NCBI GenBank assembly: GCA_965219935.1
Contig: CBDCOU010000003.1
Location: forward strand, 3,038,001-3,102,000
Direction: 5' to 3'
From: Bin34 sp965219935
Lineage (GTDB): Bacteria > Chloroflexota > Anaerolineae > Caldilineales > Caldilineaceae
DNA: 64,000 nucleotides
Shown: piece after piece, positions 17,256 to 25,046 of the stretch
Layout: each line of letters begins with the position of its first letter
Position numbering within the stretch: position 1 is the stretch's first letter
The notes under the pieces: generated by a model
Seen by the model: the letters and a program-made list of their open reading frames with translations, nothing else
Told to the model about the DNA's origin: nothing
Databases searched by the model: none
Made by a program: the position numbers and the translations under genes

Positions 17256-17510
17256 TTACCTCACGTACTCTACGTGGCCGTAGAGGCGGAAACCCGCCTG
17301 CTTCTGAATGCTGTTCCAAGTACCCTTTGGCAGGTCATCCCGCGGATGGCCCGGAATCGTGACTGTGCCAGGTTTGTGTGGGTGGCAAAACTGCCGATGG
17401 CTTCCCCGTGTTCTCTTACAGCTCCAGCCATCTCGCTCCAAGTATCGAATCGCATCCCTAACCTTTAGGGGACCTGTTGGTAGGTATACCGTGATCAGAG
17501 TCTCCAGCAC
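17256..17510 (-). CDS. hicA: HicA family toxin (mRNA interferase), apparently intact
   Basis: Carries the complete HicA double-stranded-RNA-binding-like fold: KVRDAIRYLERDGW, then RTRGSHRQFCHPH with the catalytic His, then GTVTIPGHPRDDLPKGTW and NSIQKQAGF. The start is uncertain. The usual Met before KVRD is replaced by Leu (CTA); the closest standard initiator in frame is GTG at 17510, giving 84 residues with a 15-residue extension. If CTA marks loss of the original ATG, expression may be impaired. HicA cleaves mRNA and is held by HicB. Here the intact toxin is separated from hicB by a hairpin and a dead hicA copy. Confidence 0.75.
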   Translation of the reverse strand: MLETLITVYLPTGPLKVRDAIRYLERDGWSCKRTRGSHRQFCHPHKPGTVTIPGHPRDDLPKGTWNSIQKQAGFRLYGHVEYVR

Positions 17511-18365
17511 TGTCTTACCGGGCGGAATCGACCTCCGTCTTCGACCCGAATTCCGACCTGCGTTTTTATTTCCTCCTTCAAAATTAGGTCTTTCAATGCC
17601 AATAGGTGTTATTTTGCTTTTATTTTGGGGGTGCATGGTAGCTATGCCTCTGTATGGATTCGACCTGTTGCCTCGACTTTGTACAAAGCCGAGCTAAGTT
17701 CATGTTTCCGGCATGGCTCGCTCCTCCAAGTTTGCTGAGTTCAACTGTCAAGGGAGTGTACAACATGGTTATGCAGTGACAGTCCGAAACTCAAGATGCC
17801 TCCTGATTCATTGGCAGCTACTCCCTTCTCTTCGTTCCGAGCTTTAGTGGAGGCATCAAGTCGCCGGCTCGGATGGAGGCCAGCAGTCGACCGGCTAGGA
17901 GACCAAGACGGACACTTGTGTCAAAGCAGCCCCAGCAATGCTGATGGGAAAGTGCAAATGGACTCCATCCACGTGTGCCAGACACAGATCCGTCTGTTCC
18001 TCAATTACGACCAGTTCCAGCCCCCGGTCCGGCACCAGCGGCAACGGTGCCGGAAAACGCAGTTCCAACGACCGAACGGACTGGAAAAACCAGGACCTCA
18101 AGAGTCTCTATGGTCACACGCTCTCATTGGGAAAGACCGGCGATCCAAGTCCATACCATTCAATCGCGCCACCGTGTTCTTGGACAGGGCCCACCAGCAA
18201 AACTGCAACGCCGTTGGTACTCCGGGGCCTCAAGACCCAGCCTCTTCCCCAACACGACCCGATTGGCAATCACACCATTACCGGGGGTACAGATCGCCAA
18301 GATCGTGCAAACCAGCCACACCGGAGCAATCGGACCGTTCCAACTCCGGCAGGTGTCTGAGCAGT
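17511..18365. other. Long region without a recognisable gene
   Basis: Several frames are open here but none has a start with a ribosome-binding site, a family motif or natural composition. The plus-strand frame around 17975-18360 contains a short Pro/Ala/Thr/Val-rich run, as in linkers of exported proteins, so part of it may be a decayed surface-protein gene. An AT-rich patch lies at 17560-17640. Nothing firmer is seen. Confidence 0.35.
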
Positions 18366-19622
18366 TCACTCTGTTTCAGCGGGACGCTTCGGCAGCTGCA
18401 CCTTCATCTCGGTGTACCGGCCCGGCTCCGACTCCGGCTCGACGCTGCCGCCGTGCTCCCGGATTACGTCCCAAACCAAGCTCAAGCCCAAGCCCATGTT
18501 CCTCCCGGTACTGCGGGTGGTGACAAAGGGATTGAACATCCGCGCCATCGTTTCCCGGTTCATGCCCATCCCGTTGTCCCGAACTATCACGGTTACGGTC
18601 TCCTCGGAATTCTTCGTGGCCACCGTCAGTCGCGGCCGATAACCATTCCCCTTGGCCCGAAGCTTCTCCGCCATGGCTTCACAGGCGTTCATCACCAAAT
18701 TTGAGATGACCCGTGCCACGTCTTCCGGCACTACGACTGCCTCACCCAGGGCTGGGTCCAGTTCCATGCCGACCTCGGCACTGAAACCGGGTTCGTAAAC
18801 CCGGATTGCCCGATACCCCAAGTTGGTCTGTTCAACGATCAACTGGTTCAGCTCCACCGGCTGGAACCCACCTCCGGTTCTTCGATCGTAGATCATCATG
18901 GCCGATGCGATGCTGTTCAGCCGGTCGCTGTGATGCTCCACCCGATCCAGGTTGCCGGTCAGATTCCGGATCAAACCCTTGGCTTCTTGCCGCTCCACCT
19001 CGCCGGGCTGCCCCAGCAGTTCCAGCAACTCCGCCACGAGTTCCTGAGACAACGATGTGAAATTGCGGACGAACTGCAACGGGTTGCGCATCTCGTGAGC
19101 CACCCCCGATGCCAGTTCACCAAGTTCCGCCAGCTTCTGCTGGCTAATGATCCGGTCCTGGCTTTCCCGCAGGTCCGCCAATGCCTGCTCCAATTCCCCG
19201 TTTCGCTCCTGGAGCTCAGCGGAAAGCTGGGACACCAAGTCCAGCTGCATGGCCCGTATGGAATTCTGGCGCAGGGCCTCCAGGGCCTGGCACGCCTTGG
19301 CTACCTCGTCATTGCCCCTCGGCTCAATCCGGTATTCCAGGTCGCCCATGCCCAGGCGTCTAATCCAAGCTTCGACAGCGATAGTCCTTATGCCAACCCA
19401 GACGACCAGCGCCGTCTTGACCAACACCACGGCCAGCGTCGCGGCCGAGAGAGCAATCAACGGAACATAGCCTTGCGAGTACGCCACTACCGTAAGGCCA
19501 ATTAGCAGGCCGTTGGTCAAACTGATCAGCAGAAAGTGCTGAACCGAATATCGTCGGATACTGAACCTCGACATTCCGAAGGGATCGTTGCCCGCGTTGC
19601 TTTCATTCAACACGGTGGTCAT
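18366..19622 (-). CDS. Sensor histidine kinase (orphan)
   Basis: 418-residue membrane kinase. Two membrane segments (about residues 28-50 and 53-82) flank only a very short extracellular loop, then a HAMP-like linker with DLEYRIEPRGNDE, a coiled coil of about residues 115-165, and the H-box ELASGVAHEMRNP with phospho-acceptor His176. The catalytic domain shows the N-box NLVMNACEAM, G1 DNGMGM, the F-box FNPFVTT and G2 GLGLSL. GGGAGG before ATG 19622 fixes the start against a longer TTG frame. The short loop suggests that it senses membrane state or an intracellular cue. No response regulator gene is adjacent, so its partner is encoded elsewhere. Confidence 0.93.
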   Translation of the reverse strand: MTTVLNESNAGNDPFGMSRFSIRRYSVQHFLLISLTNGLLIGLTVVAYSQGYVPLIALSAATLAVVLVKTALVVWVGIRTIAVEAWIRRLGMGDLEYRIEPRGNDEVAKACQALEALRQNSIRAMQLDLVSQLSAELQERNGELEQALADLRESQDRIISQQKLAELGELASGVAHEMRNPLQFVRNFTSLSQELVAELLELLGQPGEVERQEAKGLIRNLTGNLDRVEHHSDRLNSIASAMMIYDRRTGGGFQPVELNQLIVEQTNLGYRAIRVYEPGFSAEVGMELDPALGEAVVVPEDVARVISNLVMNACEAMAEKLRAKGNGYRPRLTVATKNSEETVTVIVRDNGMGMNRETMARMFNPFVTTRSTGRNMGLGLSLVWDVIREHGGSVEPESEPGRYTEMKVQLPKRPAETE

Positions 19623-20097
19623 GGCACACCTCCCGTTCAACCTGTGTAGTGTCGTTACTCAATTGTTGTCGCAGCGGCCAGGATATGGGTTCCCAACCTA
19701 CATGGATTGGCGTGGTCGGTTCTGCTTGGCGCCAACGTGACTGTCGGGGACCACAGATGCCAAGCTCGCTCAACCGCCTGGCAAAACCGGGCCGGCCAGA
19801 ACCATCTGAAGAAGACGCGGGCCGTGGAACACGCGGACATGCCGCGTGCCAGCCAGCGGTGCAGAAGCATGACCACACCACGGCGGACTATAGTGCCGAC
19901 AGCCGGGCCAAGATGCCCAGAACCGGACCGCGTTGGCACAAGACAGCCGGCAACAGGCCTCCGCAAAGGACTGGGGCACCGCCGCCTAACAGTTGTAAGT
20001 CAACGTACAGTCATTGCCGGCGGCGGTAGCATTAGCAGATTGGTTGTGGAGTCGTACAGGATAAGCTGGCAATTGCCAACGTGGTCATGAATTTTGC
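19623..20097. other. Gene-free stretch upstream of the histidine kinase
   Basis: No supported gene. Downstream of the antitoxin at 20098 (minus strand) a toxin would be expected; only the short frame MTTLAIASL appears just after it, ending in a stop after 17 codons. It resembles the first residues of a PIN-domain toxin but is too short to be sure. Confidence 0.35.
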
Positions 20098-20385
20098 TCA
20101 GGCCCAATTCTTGATCTCTGCATCCCTGATCTCGCGGGCTTCTCGAATCAGATCAACCGAATCCCCGGAAAACGGGTTGTTCCCGAAGAGTTCCTTTCGG
20201 CGTGCCACGACCCGTTCAAAGGCCTGCCGGTCGAAGCATCCAGACACACCACTGGCTTCTTCGCTCCTTGGCACTCTATCCATGACCGTCTGGCAATATC
20301 GGGGTGCGCTCATGCTCTTTCGCGCAGCGACGACCTTCAGCCGCTGTTGAAAGGCTGGGACCAGATCCAAAGTGAGTTTCTTCAT
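20098..20385 (-). CDS. Ribbon-helix-helix antitoxin-like protein, toxin partner missing
   Basis: 95 residues. The start KKLTLDLVPAFQQRLKVVAA has the beta-strand plus helix of FitA/VapB-type ribbon-helix-helix antitoxins (strand residues KLTLDL bind DNA). The C-terminus, EIRDAEIKNWA, is the sort of tail that wraps a PIN-domain toxin. No toxin gene follows on the same strand, only a possible vestige. It may persist as an orphan antitoxin or small DNA-binding regulator. Confidence 0.6.
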   Translation of the reverse strand: MKKLTLDLVPAFQQRLKVVAARKSMSAPRYCQTVMDRVPRSEEASGVSGCFDRQAFERVVARRKELFGNNPFSGDSVDLIREAREIRDAEIKNWA

Positions 20386-20509
20386 AGCCGCTCAGACTCC
20401 TGCATCACCAAGTTGCGCTGGTCTTTCGTTCCAGGCCTGAGTGTCGCCAAGCCCTTTGGCACGGGCATCCAAACATCGAACAGGCGACAACCATTCCATC
20501 CGAAGCACA

Positions 20510-21091
20510 TCAACTACCGACTTCCGTTTCGACCCGGACCCTGCACTGTTCCGGTGGCTGTATGGTCTCTCCGGGATTTCCTGTCGCCGTCCGGGAAAGA
20601 AACTCCGGCTCTACCAGCAATTCGGAGGGACGTCGGCCCAAGGCTTTGGCGACTGCGTCAAGGGTTCTGAACCGGGGCGATTGTTCTCCCTTCTCCAGCC
20701 GTACCAGAGTCACCCGTCCAATGTTGGCCGCTTGGGCGAGTGTCTCCTGCGTCAACCCGGCAGCCTTACGGAAGCTTCGGACGCGGTCGCCGAGGGTCCG
20801 CCTACCCTGCATGGCCAGGGCCTCGATCGCGGGTCGATAGGAAGCATCGCAGTAGTGGCGAGCGAAATCCCAGGGAATCTCGACCACCCCGCCATCGACT
20901 GTCTCCAGAACCAATTCGTACGGATTCGGCAATGCCATGCTGGACACGGCTGCGGGTTCCTTAATCTCGGGTATGTCCGCGTAGGGAATGTGGCCCCTGG
21001 CCCCGTCCGCAAAACCAAGTGCAATGGAATCCTCCAGCAGACTGGCAACCGTCATCATCCGATGGGCATTCTTGACCAAGGTGGCTTCCAT
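20510..21091 (-). CDS. DUF2442 and XRE-type HTH fusion protein
   Basis: 193 residues from ATG 21091, chosen because GGGAGGT lies ten bases before it; longer frames overlap the upstream gene. Residues 1-80 resemble DUF2442 (ALGFADGARGHIPYADIPE and similar). Residues about 95-155 form a helix-turn-helix of XRE type: LGDRVRSFRKAAGLTQETLA, NIGRVTLVRLEKGEQSPRFR. The gene follows a DUF4160 gene with a four-base gap. DUF4160 and DUF2442 proteins commonly occur as a pair and have been proposed as a toxin-antitoxin-like module; the XRE half would be the DNA-binding, autoregulating part. Toxicity of the partner is not demonstrated here. Confidence 0.82.
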   Translation of the reverse strand: MEATLVKNAHRMMTVASLLEDSIALGFADGARGHIPYADIPEIKEPAAVSSMALPNPYELVLETVDGGVVEIPWDFARHYCDASYRPAIEALAMQGRRTLGDRVRSFRKAAGLTQETLAQAANIGRVTLVRLEKGEQSPRFRTLDAVAKALGRRPSELLVEPEFLSRTATGNPGETIQPPEQCRVRVETEVGS

Positions 21092-21095
21092 CGCC

Positions 21096-21332
21096 TTACC
21101 TCCCGTGAATGGCGTCCCACGCCCTTCTGATTTCCTCTGCGTGTTTTGCATAGGCTTTCATGATGTTCCTGAAAGTTCCAGGGGGAGGTTGTTCCATGAA
21201 GGAGCCCCCGTTGAGTTCCACGCGGCATACGTCCTCTTTGCCCACCCAGACATGTACGTGGGGCGGCTCGAAACCGTTCTCTCTGGTATTCACAACGAAG
21301 CGGAACCGGCCTTCCACTGCCACAGTCGGCAT
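21096..21332 (-). CDS. DUF4160 domain protein
   Basis: 78 residues starting at ATG 21332 with GAAGGA eight bases before it. The family pattern is clear: RFRFVVNTRENGFEPPHVHV with the conserved PPHVHV, then VELNGGSF and a C-terminal helical part with RNIMKAYAKHAEEIRRAWD. It is the first gene of a two-gene unit with the DUF2442-XRE protein. The function of DUF4160 is not settled; the arrangement suggests a toxin-antitoxin-like pair. Confidence 0.82.
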   Translation of the reverse strand: MPTVAVEGRFRFVVNTRENGFEPPHVHVWVGKEDVCRVELNGGSFMEQPPPGTFRNIMKAYAKHAEEIRRAWDAIHGR

Positions 21333-21750
21333 ACGAAGTCCTTCGGCGACTGGATGTCTGCCACGTGTGCACAGCACGTTGAAAGTATCATATAACGATA
21401 CATGAAGTCAAAGTGCGCACCTGTCCGAGTTTCCCGCGATCCTGAATGTCAGAGGCCACTGCTGCCAACAGGACATCTATCACTGTTAGCAGCTTGAAAC
21501 CCAGCCATACGGGTACGACGCATGGGCGTGGCAAGGACCGCGGGACACCATCTTTCCCATGACCGTGCTACACAGCCCCGATGCAGGGCTGGAACCACCA
21601 AGCAGGCTGTCCTGGATCAGAAAGCCTGACTTAACCAAGTATCGCCAACCAAGACGGCCCATTGCAGTCCGCTGCTGGGTCAGGCCTTCTGAGACACATC
21701 GCGGTTCACGCACCGAAACCTGACCTCCCGCGCGTGGCAGCAGCCATATA
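21333..21750. other. Gene-free stretch
   Basis: No credible gene on either strand. It separates the minus-strand DUF4160/DUF2442 unit from the plus-strand antitoxin at 21782, and should contain both promoters; none is distinct enough to name except the palindrome at 21751-21763. Confidence 0.35.
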
Positions 21751-21763
21751 CTGTGAATCACGG
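21751..21763. promoter_or_regulatory. Operator-like palindrome before an antitoxin gene (copy 1)
   Basis: CTGTGAATCACGG, a near-perfect palindrome ending 18 bases before the ATG at 21782. A TATACT hexamer that could serve as a -10 box overlaps its left arm (21747-21752). The same site at identical distance precedes the paralogous gene at 23215. Confidence 0.6.
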
Positions 21764-21781
21764 TTCCTGAGAGGGCAGCAT

Positions 21782-22078
21782 ATGAAGCACACCAGGGTAT
21801 CTGCGGATGAAGAAACCAAAAGGTTGACAAGCAAGAGCACCGTGGAACTCGACCCGTCGGTTTCGGTGCTGAAGCGGCAGTCCCTACGCAGCTTGGGCAA
21901 TAGCGGAGAAAGTACCTTCACGGACGGCAAGGAGGAGGAAACGGCCTTGGTCCGTCGAGGTCAGCGGCTCCGGGAGGTGTTGGCAAACTTTGACACCCGC
22001 AAGGTGGGCGTGTCAGAAAGACTGGCCCGCGACGAACTCTACGACGAGGCGATCAACGGTCCCGATGCGCTTCGTTGA
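21782..22078 (+). CDS. VapB-like antitoxin, diverged
   Basis: 98 residues from ATG 21782. The opening KHTRVSADEETKRLTSKSTV and PSVSVLKRQSLRSL corresponds position by position to the antitoxin at 23215 (VSIDEKTYRMARLRAAELDT, SVSALVRQYLRDL), so it is a ribbon-helix-helix paralogue. Several hydrophobic positions of the first helix are replaced by polar ones, so DNA binding may be impaired. The C-terminal SERLARDELYDEAI matches the toxin-contact tail of the paralogue. Its stop overlaps the start of a truncated PIN toxin. A longer frame starting upstream at 21662 crosses the operator and is rejected. Confidence 0.6.
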   Translation: MKHTRVSADEETKRLTSKSTVELDPSVSVLKRQSLRSLGNSGESTFTDGKEEETALVRRGQRLREVLANFDTRKVGVSERLARDELYDEAINGPDALR

Positions 22079-22205
22079 TGCCAACGTACCCCTCTATGCC
22101 CTTAGCCTGCTCTCGAAAGAGGCTGACAAGAGCCACCGCGCCCGGGAACGCTTGGAACAGTCCAACTTGGCCCGTATCGGTGCAGCATCAAACTCCATCG
22201 ATTGA
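22065..22205 (+). pseudogene. VapC-type PIN-domain toxin, truncated
   Basis: Begins MRFVDANVPLYALSLLSKEA, the first strand and acidic Asp of a PIN-domain ribonuclease, and stops after 46 residues where about 130 are expected. It overlaps the upstream antitoxin by 14 bases, the usual VapBC arrangement. Only the first of the acidic catalytic residues remains, so it cannot be active. Confidence 0.75.
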
Positions 22206-22245
22206 CTGGAGCGTGGGGCACCTCTACTAGATGTACGTTAGTTGA

Positions 22246-22515
22246 CTGTGGGGGCTGGTACCACCATCGACGACGGGCGTCTGTCCTCCTTTCTTGGCGA
22301 GAGCCTCGTTGTGAAAGTTGATGGCTTCGCTGACGGATATTCTGGGTTCCGGGACGGGTTCGGCCCAGCTCCATCAGAAACTCGATGGGGAACGTGGGCG
22401 CCCCTCGGATCACCACCGACATCTCGTCCCAAGTCTTCCGGGTACTGAAGCATCCCGGAACTTCCGGCGCGTACGAGGTGCAGCATGGTTGTTCAGGGTC
22501 CGTTCAACCGCGACA
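22246..22515 (-). pseudogene. Decayed second copy of hicB
   Basis: About 270 bases align with the hicB gene at 16623-16967: shared tracts include the coding for IEFLMEL, HNEALAK and the Val-His-Leu-Val-Glu end, but in different frames, with insertions and deletions. The same minus-strand orientation as hicB makes these two copies direct repeats about 5.5 kb apart. Confidence 0.7.
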
Positions 22516-22670
22516 GGACAAGTGAGCTTCATCCGGCAGTGACAATTCAAGGGTTTCCGATTGTTCAAGTGTGTAGTTGCTTGCCAACCCGCCCCTGCAG
22601 GGGCAACGACGCATCCGACGAAGTTTGTTCGTGGAACCCGGAAGGGACCGGCAATACCAAGGGGCCGGTG

Positions 22671-22964
22671 TCAAGTACCAGTTGACTGGGTGACTGCATA
22701 AGGGTTGGGGACGGGTAGCACGCTTTGGACAGTCCCTGAGAGCTTTTCAACCGCGACTTTGTGGTAAACCCGATGACCACCAAGCAACTGCGACAAGGTG
22801 TAGCCTGCACTGCCTTTAGGCGGAAAGGACGCCGTGCTCAGGAGCACAAGCCAACTATCGTGGACATCTTCCCACCCTTCAAGGCGGTGACTTCTGTGCC
22901 CTTCAGGGCCGAATGTCTCCTGAATGGCTGCCTTTGCAATTTCAATTGCCTTCGTGCGATCCAT
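22671..22964 (-). CDS. Hypothetical protein
   Basis: 97 residues from ATG 22964 (a TTG four codons upstream is less likely). Composition is protein-like: an N-terminal helix TKAIEIAKAAIQETF, then LEGWEDVHDSWLVLL and a Gly-rich stretch LSQLLGGHRVYHKVAVEK. The two Trp residues and paired Gly recall small immunity-type proteins, but I cannot assign a family. It stands alone between toxin-antitoxin remnants. No start signal of note. Confidence 0.5.
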   Translation of the reverse strand: MDRTKAIEIAKAAIQETFGPEGHRSHRLEGWEDVHDSWLVLLSTASFPPKGSAGYTLSQLLGGHRVYHKVAVEKLSGTVQSVLPVPNPYAVTQSTGT

Positions 22965-23183
22965 CTCACGGTACAACTTGCTGGCGAACCGAGGATGGGT
23001 AGGATACCCACCCTATCTGGATTGGTCCGGGATCGTGGCGACCCTTAAGGATGCAGCGCGGGATGCCTGCATCCCTAACCAACAGGACCGGCATCGGCAC
23101 CAGCGAGGGGTCTGCGGCCATCTCTCGGACGACCGTTTGGACAGCAGTGATGTGTTGGTGTCGGCAGATCCAGCTGCCGTACA

Positions 23184-23196
23184 CTGTGAATCACAG
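23184..23196. promoter_or_regulatory. Operator-like palindrome before an antitoxin gene (copy 2)
   Basis: CTGTGAATCACAG: arms CTGTGA and TCACAG around a central A, ending 18 bases before ATG 23215. A TACACT -10-like hexamer overlaps its left arm. It matches the site at 21751-21763 in sequence and spacing, as expected for an antitoxin's own operator. Confidence 0.65.
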
Positions 23197-23214
23197 TTTT
23201 TGTGAGCCCGGCCA

Positions 23215-23649
23215 ATGAAGAATATTACGGTATCGATTGACGAAAAAACCTACAGGATGGCTCGCCTTCGCGCCGCGGAACTTGATACGTCGGTTTCGGC
23301 TCTGGTGCGACAATACCTGCGCGATCTCGTCAGTGGCGGCATGGATGTCCCCACCAACGGCGCGGCAGATGCGGCAACAGGGGTCGAAGAATCCGGGGCC
23401 CGCCGACATCGGGGAATGGATTCGGACGTTAACGTCCGAACGGTGAGCTTCCCGGAACGAACGACCCGCCAGGAGACTCAGCGGCTCCGGATTCGCATGT
23501 ACGAAGTCTTGGACGAGATTTGGGCAACCCATCCCGGGTTCCGGGCAGTGGACAATCTCAGTCGCGATGACATCTACGACCGGAGCAGGGCAAGGACCGA
23601 TACTGCAAGGCCCCCTGCAAATCCCTCAGACGACGAAAGAAGTATCTAG
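23215..23649 (+). CDS. VapB-like ribbon-helix-helix antitoxin
   Basis: 144 residues. The N-terminal 45 residues form a ribbon-helix-helix domain: KNITVSIDEKTYRMARLRAA then TSVSALVRQYLRDLVSGG. The linker (about 50-90) is long and polar. The C-terminal tail, RDDIYDRSR, matches the toxin-binding segment of the paralogue at 21782. A palindrome sits 18 bases upstream and is the probable autoregulatory site. The toxin gene that follows is frameshifted, so this is an antitoxin without a working partner. It is longer than usual for this class. Confidence 0.7.
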   Translation: MKNITVSIDEKTYRMARLRAAELDTSVSALVRQYLRDLVSGGMDVPTNGAADAATGVEESGARRHRGMDSDVNVRTVSFPERTTRQETQRLRIRMYEVLDEIWATHPGFRAVDNLSRDDIYDRSRARTDTARPPANPSDDERSI

Positions 23650-23654
23650 CCGCA

Positions 23655-23835
23655 ACACGGTTTGTCAACACCCATATCCTTCTGTACGCGGCCTACCGGG
23701 CTCCTGAAGAGGCACGCAGCGCGCCGTTGCCCTGGATCTGCCTGTGGCTGAAGACCTAGCGCTCTCGGTGCAGGTGTTTCAGGAGATCCACTATCGTGCA
23801 ACACGCCCCAAGTTTGGACAATCGCCGAAACCCGA
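23655..23835 (+). pseudogene. VapC-type PIN-domain toxin, frameshifted
   Basis: Starts as RFVNTHILLYAAYRAPEEAR, the first PIN-domain strand, and runs into TAG after about 30 residues. The continuation LPVAEDLALSVQVFQEIHYR, typical of a PIN toxin's second helix, is in another frame. The rest of the gene and its acidic residues are missing. It immediately follows the antitoxin at 23215. Confidence 0.75.
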
Positions 23836-23905
23836 CTAATTGGCCAGTCGCTGCCCTGCCATCCACGTGGACACTGCGCCTCCCGATCACCGCTGCGGCT
23901 TCGCC

Positions 23906-24790
23906 CTACAGTAACTCTCGCCAGGAGGGGCTCGTGTACCACCCGACCGCGGCCTTCAGCTTCGCGGCACTGATGAACGACTGGTGGTTGTCCAGCCGCC
24001 CGGTGACGGGCAGCAGATCGGGACGGAAAGTTTCGACCAGGTCCCTGGACACTTCAAGGGCGGTGGTGTCGTCCGCGTTCAGGAAGTAGACATCGTGGGG
24101 AGGCAGATCCTGGCTGGCCTCCATCAACTGGCAGTGCGCAGTGGCCACGTCCTCGCTTGCCACGTAGCACCAGAGATAGTCCTGCCAGCTGTTGACGGGC
24201 TTGACGGTGCGTGCCAACTCCGCCCTGCGCTCCGGCGGAAAGATCCCACAGATGCGGGTCACGTACGTGCGGACGCCGAAGGCCCGGGTGTAGGACGCCA
24301 GCATTTCCTCTCCGGCCAGCTTCGAGTAGCTGTAGGTATCCTCGACGAAAGTGGGGTGCGATTCGTCAATGGGCAGGTATCGGAGTGGAAAGGGGGAGTC
24401 GCTGATGCGAAACCCGTGTCCCAGGGCACAGTTGCTGCCGGCCATGACCACCGTACCCACCTTGGCCTCGACCACGGCCTGCATCAGGTAGTAGGTGCCC
24501 AGCATGTTGGTCTTGAAAGTGGCGTCGAAGGACTGCGAACTCTGCTGGCGCAGGGCTGGATGGTCGGTCGGGTTGGGACGCGCGCCCAAGTGCTGCACGG
24601 CCTCCACATCCTGCACGGCCTTGAGACAGTCGTCGTAGTTCCCCAAGTCGCCTTGAATCCACTCCAGATCGCCGTAGTCGGTGGTGGGCCTGGAACGGGA
24701 GAAGAGCACCGGTTCGTGGCCGCGCCTCAGCAGTTCATGAAAAACAAAATCTCCCAGTCGTCCCGACGCGCCGGTTACCAGCACTTTCAT
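23906..24790 (-). CDS. NAD(P)-dependent epimerase/dehydratase (extended SDR)
   Basis: 294 residues from ATG 24790, supported by AAGGAAGAG seven bases upstream; a longer frame to 24841 lacks a signal. The cofactor motif TGASGRLGDF lies at residues 6-15. The catalytic Tyr and Lys are in YSYSKLAGEE, preceded by the conserved GSN strand. Likely a sugar-nucleotide or uronate epimerase/dehydrogenase in the cytoplasm. It follows the helicase gene on the same strand after a 256-base gap with a hairpin, so it is probably transcribed separately. Similar enzymes include uronate dehydrogenases; this is not certain. Confidence 0.9.
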   Translation of the reverse strand: MKVLVTGASGRLGDFVFHELLRRGHEPVLFSRSRPTTDYGDLEWIQGDLGNYDDCLKAVQDVEAVQHLGARPNPTDHPALRQQSSQSFDATFKTNMLGTYYLMQAVVEAKVGTVVMAGSNCALGHGFRISDSPFPLRYLPIDESHPTFVEDTYSYSKLAGEEMLASYTRAFGVRTYVTRICGIFPPERRAELARTVKPVNSWQDYLWCYVASEDVATAHCQLMEASQDLPPHDVYFLNADDTTALEVSRDLVETFRPDLLPVTGRLDNHQSFISAAKLKAAVGWYTSPSWRELL

Positions 24791-24852
24791 GCAGCTCTTC
24801 CTTCTGGATGGGTTGGGCAGGAAAGCCGGCCCGGACGACACGAAACCCCCGT

Positions 24853-24871
24853 GTCAAGGCAATGCCTTGAC
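24853..24871 (-). terminator. Short hairpin between the helicase and SDR genes
   Basis: Perfect 8-bp stem GTCAAGGC / GCCTTGAC with a 3-base loop. It lies 176 bases after the helicase stop and 62 bases before the SDR start. With no T-run it may be a terminator or a leader hairpin. Confidence 0.4.
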
Positions 24872-25046
24872 CCCTCGGGGCGACCTGCCTGACGGGGTGG
24901 GAGATCGGGCTCCGGACAGGAAATGCCCGATCGGATACACGGGCCTGACTCTGCTGAATTATAGACCTGCCGGCTGTTCACGCCGTCAGCATTTGTCCGA
25001 AAACCCACAGTGCCCTACCCGCAGATCGGACAACGGCTCCCTTGCG

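Noticed and set aside
17796..18704. Plus-strand frame of 302 residues overlapping the histidine kinase end
   Set aside because: Its right third lies antisense to the kinase, it has no ribosome-binding site, and its composition is not protein-like.
19990..20097. PIN-domain toxin after the antitoxin at 20098
   Set aside because: Only nine residues resemble a PIN start before a stop; not enough to call a gene or pseudogene.
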